A stretch of 64,000 nt of DNA from Paenibacillus planticolens (GCF_013141725.1 NZ_WHNZ01000013.1:124001-188000), one strand, 5' to 3'; shown: positions 1 through 8,494, counted from the stretch's first letter. Program-made: numbers and translations. Notes: generated from the letters alone by a model not told the origin.

Positions 1-556
1 CCATGCCAAAGATATGATACGGTGTTATCCCATTTGCAAATAGGCTATCTACCAACTTGACCAATTCTTCCGACGATAGATCTTTGCCGTTGCGTATCCA
101 AAGGCGAAACATAGATATTAATGTTGATATGTAAAACTCAATTATGTATGGTGCTAAGACATCATTTGTTGGAAAGTCCACAATCAATCTCTCAAAGGGA
201 ATTTCTCTTTTCAGGCGTTCAACAAAATGAACAGAACCATAGTCGCCCAAGAGGGCTTTAAGAACTGAAATTTCCTCTGCATTTTCCAAGCATTGAAGTG
301 CATCTTGGAAAGTATGTGTAGAAAACTCTCTGCCTGCCATTTCCTCGTTAATGGATTTCAAGACACGCTCTTCAACGCAGTCCAACAACTCATAGATATC
401 CGTAAAGTATTGATAAAATGTACTGCGATTATATCCTGATTGGTTAGCAATCTCTTGAATGGATATTTTTTCAATTGGTTTTTGGCTATATAAATCACAG
501 AATACATTTATAAATGTTTGCCTTGTTTTGTCCGTAATTTCAGGTTGCTTATTCAT
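1..556 (-). CDS. TetR-family transcriptional regulator, partial (3' end outside window)
   Basis: Reading back from the ATG at 554-556 gives 185 open codons running off the window edge. GGAGG lies seven bases before the ATG. The N-terminus has the TetR DNA-binding layout: a helix-turn-helix at about residues 33-52 (SIQEIANQSGYNRSTFYQYF), followed by a helical ligand-binding region of about 130 residues. It is divergent from the oxidoreductase at 706, so repression of that gene and of itself is the usual expectation for the family; this is inferred from layout. The ligand cannot be guessed. Confidence 0.85.
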   Translation of the reverse strand, partial: MNKQPEITDKTRQTFINVFCDLYSQKPIEKISIQEIANQSGYNRSTFYQYFTDIYELLDCVEERVLKSINEEMAGREFSTHTFQDALQCLENAEEISVLKALLGDYGSVHFVERLKREIPFERLIVDFPTNDVLAPYIIEFYISTLISMFRLWIRNGKDLSSEELVKLVDSLFANGITPYHIFGM

Positions 557-653
557 TATTTACCTCCATTTTTCTGTTCAATTGATTATACGACAGATAT
601 TAAAAATCTGATGGTTGATGACCGTATAGTGAATCTATACAATAACATTATAC

Positions 654-664
654 AACACGTTGTT
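654..664. promoter_or_regulatory. Short inverted repeat in the divergent TetR/oxidoreductase spacer
   Basis: AACA-CGT-TGTT forms a small dyad about 40 bp before the start at 706, in the 149-bp spacer between divergent genes. A TetR operator is plausible here, but the arms are only 4 bp, so this is weak evidence. No confident -35/-10 pair was assigned. Confidence 0.3.
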
Positions 665-705
665 TGATCATTAACAAGGATTAATATATATTTTCAGGAG
701 GCAAT

Positions 706-1650
706 ATGAGAATTTTATTCTTCGGTAGAGGTGTAATATCTACCCAATATGCTTGGGCTTTTGAAAAGGCAGGGCATACAGTTGAGTTTTACGTTAGAAA
801 AGGGAGAAAAGAAACCTTCGGAAGCAACATAGAGCTTGAAATGTGGGACGCACGAAGAGGGAAACAGCTAATAAAAGAAAGCTGGAACGTCAAACTGCAT
901 GAGGAGATGAGCCCAAATTATGATCTCATTATTGTTAGTGTCAACACGGAACAACTTCCAGAAGCAGCACAATTACTATCGACTGCTGCTGGAAACACCC
1001 CTGTCCTAATATTCAATAACGTTTGGCAAGATTTGAAATCATCGATCTCACCATTGTCTATGAACAATGTTGTCTTTGGGTTCCCAGGAGGCGGCGGCGG
1101 CATCGCGGACAATAGGCTTAGAGGTGGCTTTTTAAAAATGCTATTTCTGGAAAAACCACGGGTAGGCACTGAACATATTAACAACAAGGTCAAAGAACTA
1201 TTTGAAAGTGCCCATTTTAAAATTAGTTGGATAAAGGATATGCAAAACTGGCTATGGAATCACTTTGCCATGAATGCGGCTATAGAGACCGAGGTGTTAA
1301 AACTGGGAAGTTTTCCAGCACTCATGAATCATAGTGACTCATTCGCAAATGTTGGTAAGAATATGAGGGGAATTATCCCTGTACTTAAAGCAAGAGGTGC
1401 AAAGATTGATACGATTTCTCTACTGTTAACTAAGATTCCACCAGCACTTCTCGGTACGCTTTTTAACAAAGTTATTTTTGCAAAGGGCAGCTTACCACGA
1501 CTTTTCATCGAATACAACAATAGTAAAGCAGGTTTTGCGGTACTTGAAGTTGTGAGAGAAGCAAAAAAGTTAGGTATACCTTTACCACGTCTTACTGTGG
1601 CATTTGAAAACAATGAACAACACAAAGCTATTGAAAATTCCATATCATAA
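706..1650 (+). CDS. Ketopantoate-reductase-like (ApbA/PanE family) oxidoreductase
   Basis: This 314-residue protein begins with a Rossmann nucleotide-binding segment (ILFFGRGVIS near residues 3-12) of the ApbA/PanE type. The usual GxGxxG has Ser in the last position. An alpha-helical C-terminal domain (about 175-300) follows, with the family-like stretch NHFAMNAAIETEVL. PanE proper reduces 2-dehydropantoate to pantoate with NADPH. Stand-alone paralogues next to TetR regulators are common and often of unknown substrate, so a true pantothenate role is not claimed. The start follows a clear AGGAGG. It is divergently paired with the TetR gene, which probably regulates it. Confidence 0.75.
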   Translation: MRILFFGRGVISTQYAWAFEKAGHTVEFYVRKGRKETFGSNIELEMWDARRGKQLIKESWNVKLHEEMSPNYDLIIVSVNTEQLPEAAQLLSTAAGNTPVLIFNNVWQDLKSSISPLSMNNVVFGFPGGGGGIADNRLRGGFLKMLFLEKPRVGTEHINNKVKELFESAHFKISWIKDMQNWLWNHFAMNAAIETEVLKLGSFPALMNHSDSFANVGKNMRGIIPVLKARGAKIDTISLLLTKIPPALLGTLFNKVIFAKGSLPRLFIEYNNSKAGFAVLEVVREAKKLGIPLPRLTVAFENNEQHKAIENSIS

Positions 1651-1700
1651 AAATTTGCAGGATTCTCTGTCATCATGCGGATAATTTTGGCCTAAAACAA

Positions 1701-1727
1701 GGGGCGTAGCCTATTTAGGCTCGCCCC
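1701..1727. terminator. GC-rich hairpin, possible terminator
   Basis: GGGGCG/CGCCCC arms enclose a second AGCC/GGCT stem with one bulged base, 50 bp after the oxidoreductase stop. On the plus strand no T-run follows; on the minus strand TTGTTTT follows, so it may terminate leftward transcription instead. Confidence 0.4.
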
Positions 1728-1762
1728 TCCATTCCATCAATAATACGCACTCCACATGCACC

Positions 1763-1881
1763 GTATGCGAGTCAAAAAGCGAGTTTTGTAGAGACTGTTA
1801 TAGTCGGCTAAAGCCTTGATTTTACTGGGATTTTGATGTTCGTATTAAGTTCGCTTAGGCTCGTTTTGTTAGTTTAGGAGA
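1763..1881 (+). repeat. Intergenic 119-bp repeat, copy A
   Basis: This matches copy B at 8348-8466 over exactly 119 bp with no gaps and about 15 mismatches, most of them in two short runs. It also matches the internally deleted copy C at 14432. It contains three small hairpins in series: an AAAA..TTTT stem, GACT-GTTAT-AGTC, and GGCT-AA-AGCC. No reading frame is conserved. Similarity to copy C continues another 30 bp downstream. Together with copy B it brackets the peptide-modification cassette. Confidence 0.85.
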
Positions 1882-2260
1882 GTGTTTTTCACCAATTTGA
1901 CACCAACTTTTCAAATGGTAGAACGTAATATAGTTGTAATTTTCACATGCACCTATTAAGGATTTAAATGGGTTCATGTTTAAGAAATTCATGTATCTTC
2001 TTATGGGTGCATTTATATTTACAACATAATGTACATGTACCCATTCTGGGTACATCTATTTTAAAACCTATATAAATCAATACTTAAATGGGATTACATG
2101 TACCCAGAAGGATACGTGTTACTTTTGATGGAAAATTAGCGCCAATTTTCACACTCTTATCCCCAAATTATTACATGTTACCCAGAGCTGCCGAATGTGG
2201 ATATAGCAAGGTTTTGAATGTTGTTCGTCACCAACTTCCACACCAATTTTATTTAGTCTT
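1882..2260. repeat. Iteron-like repeats and a perfect dyad beside copy A
   Basis: The stretch carries several ACACCAA(T/C)TTT-like units (near 1890, 1901, 2132, 2229 and 2239). It also has a perfect dyad ATGTACCCA-TTC-TGGGTACAT at 2035-2055, with a further ATGTACCCA half-site at 2098-2106. The same two motifs recur next to copies B (8316-8324) and C (14520-14600, 14708). The open frames here (such as 2088-2393) consist of these repeats and lack good ribosome binding sites, so I do not call genes. Confidence 0.55.
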
Positions 2261-2604
2261 TAATAGGTGCATGTATAATAAATTGAGTTCATCCTTTAGT
2301 GGAATCATCATTAAAGAATTTACTTTCAGAAAAGTAATCATCGGTATCTTAATAACAGTTGCTTTGAGTGGTATTCTTCGATTCGAAGAGTAAATCAAGT
2401 ATTATACCGGGTGAAAGAAACGAAAAAAACAACTAAGGAAGAAATTCACAATTCCTACGTTGGGTGTGTTCTTGTTTAGGTTAAATGACTAAAATCACAT
2501 TACAGAACCTATGTACTTTTGCAAACTATCCTCAACACATTCTGCGGTTTTCGACATAAAATTTATTTGAAACTTTTGGTTTCAGAAAAAACAAAAATCA
2601 AAAA

Positions 2605-2628
2605 GCGCCGGCTTCCCCAAGCCGACGC
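2605..2628 (-). terminator. Rho-independent terminator, minus strand
   Basis: A 10-bp stem with one mismatch and a four-base loop (CCCC on the plus strand) is followed on the minus strand by TTTTTGATTTTTG. It would end minus-strand transcription coming from the peptide-modification operon, about 210 bp after its last gene. Confidence 0.8.
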
Positions 2629-2639
2629 TCCTCATTTAC

Positions 2640-2830
2640 CACTCAAGACGGTTACCACCTCCGGACACAGCATGTAGCATGAATAAATCATACAGGTTAG
2701 GCTTTGATAAAGCCCGGTTTTACTGTGACCGTTAGCCGCGGCGTACGTAATGGTGCAAGTCTATTCGAAGCGCTACGTAAGTGTTAGTCACAAAAGTGTC
2801 CCCCGAAAGGAGATATGACCATGACTATAA
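2640..2830. other. Possible structured noncoding segment downstream of the RiPP operon
   Basis: The 190-bp stretch between the last operon gene and the terminator has no credible reading frame. It can form GGCTTT-GAT-AAAGCC and an enclosing TGTGAC/GTCACA pairing around a TACGTA/TACGTA contact. GC content is higher than its surroundings. It may be a stable 3' UTR or a small RNA; strand is unknown and no RNA family was recognised. Confidence 0.3.
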
Positions 2831-2839
2831 GTTAAGCCC

Positions 2840-3433
2840 CTAGCTCTTTAATACATTTTTATTAACCCACTTTTCAAACTTTCTTAATTTATACGCATAC
2901 ACTAAATACATGAGAAAATTAAGATCTTGTATTTTAAGGCCATCTCGCTCAAATTTTCTCTTCATAGACTTAATTACATTGGTTTTCTTAATAATTAATG
3001 GTTTGCCCCGCAACCAATCCCACTCGTACAAATCTAAATAAATTTGTACACCATTAAATATATAGAAATTATTAAAATCATTATAACAGTGGATCAATAA
3101 ATCGTTAAAATAATTGTTAAACTGGGCTCGAAAAATTGCATAATCAGCATTAATGTTTATGTTTCGAATTTCTTTATGCTTATTAAAATAGTTTACAAGG
3201 AACTCATCTTTATATCCTTCTGTGTTCATATTCTGATTTTCATCAGAAATAAAACATTCAAAACTATCTAGCTCAATTATGATTACTTTCTTATAAGTTG
3301 CGATTTTTTTTGAAAGAGTGCTTTTCCCTGATCCTGGCCTACCGGTAATAAATAAAATGTTATTGTATTGTTTCCAATCTAAAATATTACCTTCTATATC
3401 ATCAAAATCAGAATAAACATTACAGTTTTGCAT
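2840..3433 (-). CDS. P-loop kinase-like protein of the RiPP operon
   Basis: This 197-residue protein has a clear Walker A motif near residues 30-37 (GRPGSGKST), like small-molecule or shikimate-type kinases and the zeta-toxin fold. An acidic strand follows (IIIELDSFE, about 52-60). It is last of the genes read leftward from the precursor peptide promoter, after the GNAT gene with a 21-bp gap. A GGCGGAG precedes the ATG. In this context it could phosphorylate the peptide, a self-protection target or a building block. Sequence supports only nucleotide binding; the substrate is unknown. Confidence 0.6.
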   Translation of the reverse strand: MQNCNVYSDFDDIEGNILDWKQYNNILFITGRPGSGKSTLSKKIATYKKVIIIELDSFECFISDENQNMNTEGYKDEFLVNYFNKHKEIRNININADYAIFRAQFNNYFNDLLIHCYNDFNNFYIFNGVQIYLDLYEWDWLRGKPLIIKKTNVIKSMKRKFERDGLKIQDLNFLMYLVYAYKLRKFEKWVNKNVLKS

Positions 3434-3454
3434 TTTATCAGCTCCGCCGAATTA

Positions 3455-3874
3455 CTAACCATTCTTATCCGACTTTCCTCTCCACCTTAATACCAATTGT
3501 CCACTTCTAGAAATCTTTACAATTTTAAATCCGGCCCTCTCGGCAGCAACCAAAGAAGCTATATTTTTCTTGCTAATATTAGCATAAATTATCTGATAGG
3601 TGCTAAGCTCACAGGCTCTTCTAAAAGCGATCGTCCCGATCCCTTTCCCCTGGTTTTTTTTATTCAACATAACTGTAATAAGTGGAAATGTTTCTTTACT
3701 CTTTTTTTCGATTACTACATGACCTGCTCTGTTATCGATATAATAAATATGCCAGTAATTCTCCTTCTTCCCTGGAACTAAAGAAACTTCCGATTCTCTA
3801 GCTTTACTTTTTAAGACAGCCGACGACTCTTGATTATTCTGCTCTAAGTAGCCTTCATCTTTCTTTTTATCCAT
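3455..3874 (-). CDS. GNAT-family N-acetyltransferase
   Basis: Of 139 residues, the first 35 are polar and probably disordered. The GNAT core follows: the acetyl-CoA motif near 95-102 (NQGKGIGTIAF) and the later motif with KKNIASLVAAERAGFKIV, typical of ribosomal-protein or small-molecule acetyltransferases. A GAGGG precedes the ATG by six bases. It lies between the arginase-like gene and the kinase-like gene in the RiPP operon. An attractive but unproven role is acylation of a side chain made by the cluster, such as ornithine amines released by the arginase, or self-resistance by acetylating the product. Confidence 0.75.
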   Translation of the reverse strand: MDKKKDEGYLEQNNQESSAVLKSKARESEVSLVPGKKENYWHIYYIDNRAGHVVIEKKSKETFPLITVMLNKKNQGKGIGTIAFRRACELSTYQIIYANISKKNIASLVAAERAGFKIVKISRSGQLVLRWRGKSDKNG

Positions 3875-3902
3875 TCTGTTCCCTCATTATAAAACAAATA
3901 TT

Positions 3903-4904
3903 TCACTTACTTTTAAAGAATGCAATTAAAGGTTCAATAAACGTATTTTTAGCTGCGATGAAATATTCTGAAGGAAAAAATCCAGGAGAGTAAGAAATGG
4001 AAAGTACTCTAACATCCTTGGTCCACTTAGAATTAATAATTTTTTCAAGTGTTTTTTGCATTAATTGAAAAACTTCATCTTTACTAGGATCTAGATTAAT
4101 ATTTTTTTTCCAATCTGAATCTTTATTATATCTATTTGAAAAATAATCAAGATCAATATCCAACCAAACATTCCCTAAATTTCCATTTATTACTGCAAGA
4201 TCACCTATGTTCTGGTACTTCCATAGTCCCTTATCGTTATTCTCTACTTTTTCTAGGAATGTACGGGAGATTTGTTTACCTCCAATATTGAGGGATTCTA
4301 CCTTCGGGTGTAGAGAATATATCGGTCCTCTATAATCTGACAGGGGTTGCTTTATATGAAATATAGATCCTGGCTCTGTCATTATTGCAAAAGCGGATAA
4401 AAAAGAGCCTATACCAATTACTCCATGTTCTATACATTTTTCAATAAGTTTTGCATCTTCAAACTTGATAACATCCTGAAATAACGAAGATTTGATTTGA
4501 CCTCTTTTATAAAATAACATTGGAGCCATTAGGTCACTATGATCATCAATATGAATAATAGAATTAATTTTAAAATTATTATTAATCGCGCCAGTTGCAG
4601 CTAAGATTGCTTTGGAGTGGAACATAGACACAATAATATGTATGTTATCAGTCTTTTCAAAAATGCAATAATCGGGCAAACTTCCCACATTGTCCACTTT
4701 ATAGTCCGAAAGCACTGAAATAAGATTCGGATCTACGTACCAAGCTAGATCTGTTGGCCAGTTAAGTTGAAAGAACCACTTTTCAGTGTCTTCAGCAATC
4801 ATCTTAGGATACTTGTCTTCGAATACCTCAAATAACATATCCATTGCATCGTTAGGAGAAACTGCACTCTTCTTTTCAAAAGGAATTATGGGTAACCTTC
4901 TCAT
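3903..4904 (-). CDS. Peptide-arginase-like (UPF0489/OspR-type) metallohydrolase
   Basis: This 333-residue protein carries the metal-binding signatures of the arginase/deacetylase fold: HIDDHSDL at 118-125 and DIDLDYF at 249-255, with an earlier His at 96. These are the features of the UPF0489 family, of which OspR-type enzymes convert arginines in RiPP precursors to ornithine with release of urea. It lies between the radical SAM gene and the acetyltransferase. The candidate precursor has four arginines in its last 20 residues (41, 52, 56, 59), a fitting substrate. The ribosome binding site is modest (AGGTG). Family assignment is good; the exact arginines modified are unknown. Confidence 0.78.
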   Translation of the reverse strand: MRRLPIIPFEKKSAVSPNDAMDMLFEVFEDKYPKMIAEDTEKWFFQLNWPTDLAWYVDPNLISVLSDYKVDNVGSLPDYCIFEKTDNIHIIVSMFHSKAILAATGAINNNFKINSIIHIDDHSDLMAPMLFYKRGQIKSSLFQDVIKFEDAKLIEKCIEHGVIGIGSFLSAFAIMTEPGSIFHIKQPLSDYRGPIYSLHPKVESLNIGGKQISRTFLEKVENNDKGLWKYQNIGDLAVINGNLGNVWLDIDLDYFSNRYNKDSDWKKNINLDPSKDEVFQLMQKTLEKIINSKWTKDVRVLSISYSPGFFPSEYFIAAKNTFIEPLIAFFKSK

Positions 4905-4988
4905 ATAATAAATTCACCTATACTTGATTTTTTATGTGCTTTAGTATCTCTTCATCTATTGCATTAATACTAATGCACATAATGATTC

Positions 4989-7070
4989 TTAAAACAATAA
5001 ACCTGGAGGAGACAATTTTATATCAGTGATATTTAGAGCTTGAGCTAAGCTTTCAACAAATGTGATGCCCTGCGGAGTAAGAAGTGCAAATTGAAGTAGG
5101 CTTGAGATTCCATATCTAGCTTGATCCTTAAATTTAATTGCATTTTTTAATGATTTCTCCTTATTAATTCCACTTAAATTAGCATGTGAAAGTGCATTCC
5201 AATATAAAGAGAGGTTTGTAAAAACAAAAGTACCATGCAAAAATCCGGATGAATCCCTGAATCCACCTCTCCACGGTGCTGGAAACCTTGGAAATTTATA
5301 ATCAAAAAGCAGTGGCTCTTCTCCATCCAAATGATAAAGAACTTGATGTAAAAACTCATGGAGAATTGAATCAGCTAAGTCATCAGCATCCAGCAATTTC
5401 CCCCCTGCGGACGGCGCGATATAAATAACATTCGGGGCGGTATCATCACTAAATGAAAAGATCCCATTCTCATCCCCAACTTTAGACTTAACAAAAATCA
5501 AATCAGTCAGGAGATTACCCATCCCTTTAACTATAGCAGGGTTAAATTCTTCTAAATAAAGTTTAACCTTTTCTAGTAATTTTATTGCTTCTTGGACTTC
5601 AATAGATTCAAAGGATAAAACTTCAATTGTATCTTCAAACGGAGCAGTAAGCCATTTCTGGGAAGATTGGATATTAATTGTATCTAACCAAAATGGTCGG
5701 ATTTCACAAACGTCTATCAAATCCAGCGATTTCTCTTTCTGCAGTGATTCTTTTAGTAAAATAGCTGCCGCTGAAATGGTTAGTTTATCGAGATCTTGAA
5801 GATTCATTATTTTTTTAGCTTTATTGTCGGTTGATAATCTCCATTGAGAACAGTTTTCTTCTATTTTTTCAAATTTGTAGTCTTTAAAAACTGGTATTTC
5901 ATTGTTTATTACCAAAGACTCACTTAAAAGTGTACTCGCTTTGGATATAATTGAGAAAATTTCGTGACAGTAAACTGTTGGAGCATCTAGGCCCCTCTCT
6001 TCGTGATATCTATGTGGAATACTCCCACCACCACACGCCTCTAACGCTGGACATTGTGAACATTCCTTCGATATACCCTCACTACTTAACCTGAAGCCAT
6101 GCTCTAAGATTGTCTCATGAACTGACAGTTCAGCTATAGAAGCAGTAAATACGTTTTTATCTAAAAGAGCTCCATTAGGCCGTGTAATCTTAAAAACATC
6201 ATGATCAGAATAATGGCCATCTGTTTCAACCACAAGCAAGCAAACAGATCCAAATCCCATTACATCCGTTTGACTCGGCACTCCCAGTCGAGAGGCTAAT
6301 ATTGAGTCGAACCATCTTATAGGAATATAGGAATACTGCCTAAACCATAACTCGAAAGCTTCAAGAAGCCAATCTCGATAAATATGGGATGAGGAATCTC
6401 GACCTATAGGGGGATGACAGTGAGTTGCATCAGGAAGTAAGAAATCTAGCCTTGGCAAATTCATAGGACTAAAGAATTCAAATAAGTCCCTAGGATCATT
6501 GTAAGGATCAATAACGGCAATTACTCCTTGAAATAGCTCCGATTGCTTTTTTAAAAGATAGTTTAATCCTTGAAATGCATCATTAAATGTAGATTGACTA
6601 TTATGATCTAACCTGTGTAAGTCATTGGAATTTTTCGGTCCATCTAAACTCATAGAAATTGATATCTTAGCATTAAATAAATCATCTATTACTTCATTAG
6701 ATAGTAGTGTTCCGTTTGTTTGAACAGAAAAGTTTATTTTAATATTTTCATTATTTATTTGATTTCTAATGATATTAACTGCAGATAATAATGGACCAGA
6801 CCCAAATAACAACGGCTCTCCACCATGGAATATAATGTCAAATTCATTTATTTGTTCAACTCCAAGGTATTCTTTTAATTTTTGTGAGAATTGTTTAATA
6901 ACCTCTTCACTCATAATCTTAGGTTGATTCTTCCATGATTGATCGACATGATTGTATACGTAACAATAATCGCAATTGAGGTTACATCTTGAAGTAATTT
7001 TCAGTAAAGCAGCAGTAAATCTAGCTCTATACTTTGTTTTCAAGCTACTTTGGTCAACTTGTGTTACCAT
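4989..7070 (-). CDS. Radical SAM/SPASM peptide maturase fused to a C-terminal HExxH domain (FxsB-like)
   Basis: I start this 693-residue protein at the ATG after GGGGG (7068-7070). The radical SAM cluster motif CNLNCDYC lies at residues 29-36. A SPASM region follows, with a CSQCPALEAC cluster plus a later Cys (about 335-370) that would bind auxiliary Fe-S clusters. The last third has HEFLHQ at about 571-576 with a downstream GFLHG, the HExxH extension found fused to FxsB-type maturases. Such radical SAM domains install C-C or C-O crosslinks in precursor peptides, and HExxH extensions are linked to beta-hydroxylation in some families. Unlike forms described as inactivated, both His and the Glu are present here. 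The substrate is probably the peptide at 7152. Confidence 0.85.
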   Translation of the reverse strand: MVTQVDQSSLKTKYRARFTAALLKITSRCNLNCDYCYVYNHVDQSWKNQPKIMSEEVIKQFSQKLKEYLGVEQINEFDIIFHGGEPLLFGSGPLLSAVNIIRNQINNENIKINFSVQTNGTLLSNEVIDDLFNAKISISMSLDGPKNSNDLHRLDHNSQSTFNDAFQGLNYLLKKQSELFQGVIAVIDPYNDPRDLFEFFSPMNLPRLDFLLPDATHCHPPIGRDSSSHIYRDWLLEAFELWFRQYSYIPIRWFDSILASRLGVPSQTDVMGFGSVCLLVVETDGHYSDHDVFKITRPNGALLDKNVFTASIAELSVHETILEHGFRLSSEGISKECSQCPALEACGGGSIPHRYHEERGLDAPTVYCHEIFSIISKASTLLSESLVINNEIPVFKDYKFEKIEENCSQWRLSTDNKAKKIMNLQDLDKLTISAAAILLKESLQKEKSLDLIDVCEIRPFWLDTINIQSSQKWLTAPFEDTIEVLSFESIEVQEAIKLLEKVKLYLEEFNPAIVKGMGNLLTDLIFVKSKVGDENGIFSFSDDTAPNVIYIAPSAGGKLLDADDLADSILHEFLHQVLYHLDGEEPLLFDYKFPRFPAPWRGGFRDSSGFLHGTFVFTNLSLYWNALSHANLSGINKEKSLKNAIKFKDQARYGISSLLQFALLTPQGITFVESLAQALNITDIKLSPPGLLF

Positions 7071-7100
7071 ACTAATCCCCCAATATATCAAAATAAATAA

Positions 7101-7118
7101 GGGCCTTATTAGAGGCCC
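7101..7118 (-). terminator. Attenuator-type hairpin between precursor and maturase
   Basis: GGGCC/GGCCC arms with an eight-base loop are followed on the minus strand by TTATTTATTT. The hairpin lies 33 bp after the precursor stop and 30 bp before the maturase start. Partial read-through here would give much more precursor than enzyme, the usual economy of RiPP operons. Confidence 0.7.
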
Positions 7119-7151
7119 CTAGAATCATTTCTCATTTCCATTTATTTAAAA

Positions 7152-7334
7152 TTAGCTGCGATTATGCCGATGATGCATGCGAGAATAATTAACAAAACCT
7201 TCCTCATTGTTACGCATATTAATTACGGAAGCTAGTCTTTTTAATGCTGGATTACTATTTAATTGGAGCACTGTTTCTGTAACATTCTTTTTAGTAGAAT
7301 CTAAATTTTCTATTTTTTTCGCAGACTGTGTCAT
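7152..7334 (-). CDS. Candidate RiPP precursor peptide, 60 residues
   Basis: The ATG at 7332-7334 is preceded by GAGGTG at seven bases, so I prefer it to the longer frame starting at 7406, which would read through the promoter. The peptide has a Lys/Asn-rich leader of about 40 residues and a C-terminus GFVNYSRMHHRHNRS (46-60) rich in aromatic, His and Arg residues. These suit radical SAM crosslinking (Phe47, Tyr50, His54/55/57) and arginase action (Arg41, 52, 56, 59). It is first in the operon, has its own promoter and is followed by an attenuator. It has no canonical FxSxx end and I recognised no known precursor family. Confidence 0.72.
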   Translation of the reverse strand: MTQSAKKIENLDSTKKNVTETVLQLNSNPALKRLASVINMRNNEEGFVNYSRMHHRHNRS

Positions 7335-7362
7335 ATAGAAACACCTCATACTTTTTTCCTTA

Positions 7363-7391
7363 AGTATAATTGGCATCAGTACATTAGTCAA
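7363..7391 (-). promoter_or_regulatory. Strong SigA-type promoter for the RiPP operon
   Basis: On the minus strand TTGACT (7386-7391) and TATACT (7363-7368) are separated by exactly 17 bp. Transcription would start near 7356, about 22 bp before the precursor start codon and its GAGGTG. Confidence 0.85.
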
Positions 7392-7578
7392 TGTCGGATG
7401 CGCCATACATAACTATTAGGACCTTAAATTATAATATTGCAAGTTTTTCTATCATACACAATTGCATTATGTATGATTGATAAGAATGGTTATTTAAAAG
7501 ATCCTTATCCCATGTTTGTATCATCCATAATTTTGAAATAATGAGTTTATGAATGATGATATTGGAGGGATTCCGGTA

Positions 7579-8157
7579 ATGGAGTTTGTGCAGCCGATTC
7601 GTGACAAAAACCAAATAAATACGATGAAGAAGATTTTGAAATCGGCAAGCCTTCGGGACTATTGTTTATTTACCTTGGGCATTAATTCAGGATTAAGAAT
7701 TAGTGACCTATTGAAATTAAAGGTAAGTGATGTCATTGATATAAGCGGAGAGATCAAAGAACGGATTTATATACGGGAGAAGAAAACAAATAAGGTAAAG
7801 GATTTCCCGATTAGTAAGGTAGCTAATGAGGCTTTGAAAGAATACCTCACTAACCGAAAAGACCTTTCATATGATGAACCACTTTTCATTTCTCGGAAGC
7901 AATACACGGGTAAGGCTTCTCTCCAACGAGATCAAGCATATAAGATCATTAACAATGCAGCAAAATCCATCGGGATTAAGGACCGAATTGGGACCCATAC
8001 CCTTCGAAAAACATTTGGTTATCATGCATACCAATCAGGTGTGGATATTACCCTGATACAAAAGCTCCTCAATCATTCAGCATCCAGTACAACGCTACGC
8101 TATATTGGTATAACTCAGGAGAAAATGGACGACGTGTATTTAAAGTTGAATTTATAG
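7579..8157 (+). CDS. Small tyrosine recombinase (catalytic domain only)
   Basis: I start this 192-residue protein at the ATG at 7579, nine bases after GGAGGG. It has the full tyrosine recombinase set: Arg40 (GLRISDL), a Lys near 71, HTLR at 140-143, His166 (LNHSAS) and Tyr175. It lacks the N-terminal core-binding domain of phage integrases, like FimB/FimE-sized or stand-alone catalytic forms. It is divergent from the precursor promoter and lies 190 bp from repeat copy B, inside the cassette delimited by copies A and B. It may mobilise that cassette, but its target site is unknown. Confidence 0.85.
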   Translation: MEFVQPIRDKNQINTMKKILKSASLRDYCLFTLGINSGLRISDLLKLKVSDVIDISGEIKERIYIREKKTNKVKDFPISKVANEALKEYLTNRKDLSYDEPLFISRKQYTGKASLQRDQAYKIINNAAKSIGIKDRIGTHTLRKTFGYHAYQSGVDITLIQKLLNHSASSTTLRYIGITQEKMDDVYLKLNL

Positions 8158-8347
8158 CCTTCATCCTAATCTCATTAGAAATCAGATAATAGATGGTAAG
8201 TGACGACATGTAACTTTGTTACTCCTAGTTTAAATTCATGAGAGTTCTTGTATTTAATATCCAAATAGTGGTTAAACTTGTTATGTAAATTTTTCAAGGA
8301 TGAATAAAGGGACACATGTACCCATTTGGGATATCAGTGGAATTTCT

Positions 8348-8466
8348 GTATGCGAGTCAAAACGCGAGTTTTATAGAGACTGTTATAGTCGGCTGAAGCC
8401 TTGATTTTACTCGGATTTTGATGTTCGCACTGTGTTCGCTTAGGCTCTTTATGTTAGTTTAGGAGA
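8348..8466 (+). repeat. Intergenic 119-bp repeat, copy B
   Basis: Gapless match to copy A (1763-1881). The hairpins are preserved and one loop/stem position differs: AAAAC-GCGA-GTTTT here against AAAA-AGCGAG-TTTT in copy A. ATGTACCC stands 25-30 bp upstream (8316-8323). Copies A and B lie in the same orientation, 6,585 bp apart. Confidence 0.85.
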
Positions 8467-8494
8467 CCTTCAACAAAATCTTTAGTCTGATCAG

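Noticed and set aside
1855..2055. 66-codon minus-strand frame
   Set aside because: Made of copy A and the iteron-like units; noncoding repeats explain it.
2088..2393. 101-codon plus-strand frame
   Set aside because: It runs through the repeat-associated motifs, has no ribosome binding site and no protein-like pattern.
2640..2830. T-box or known riboswitch
   Set aside because: A GTGGTAACC word recalls a T-box, but the AGGGTGGTACCGCG consensus and specifier stems are absent, and it lies after, not before, the genes.
7335..7406. Longer N-terminus for the precursor peptide
   Set aside because: It would translate through the -10/-35 promoter; the inner ATG has a well-spaced GAGGTG.
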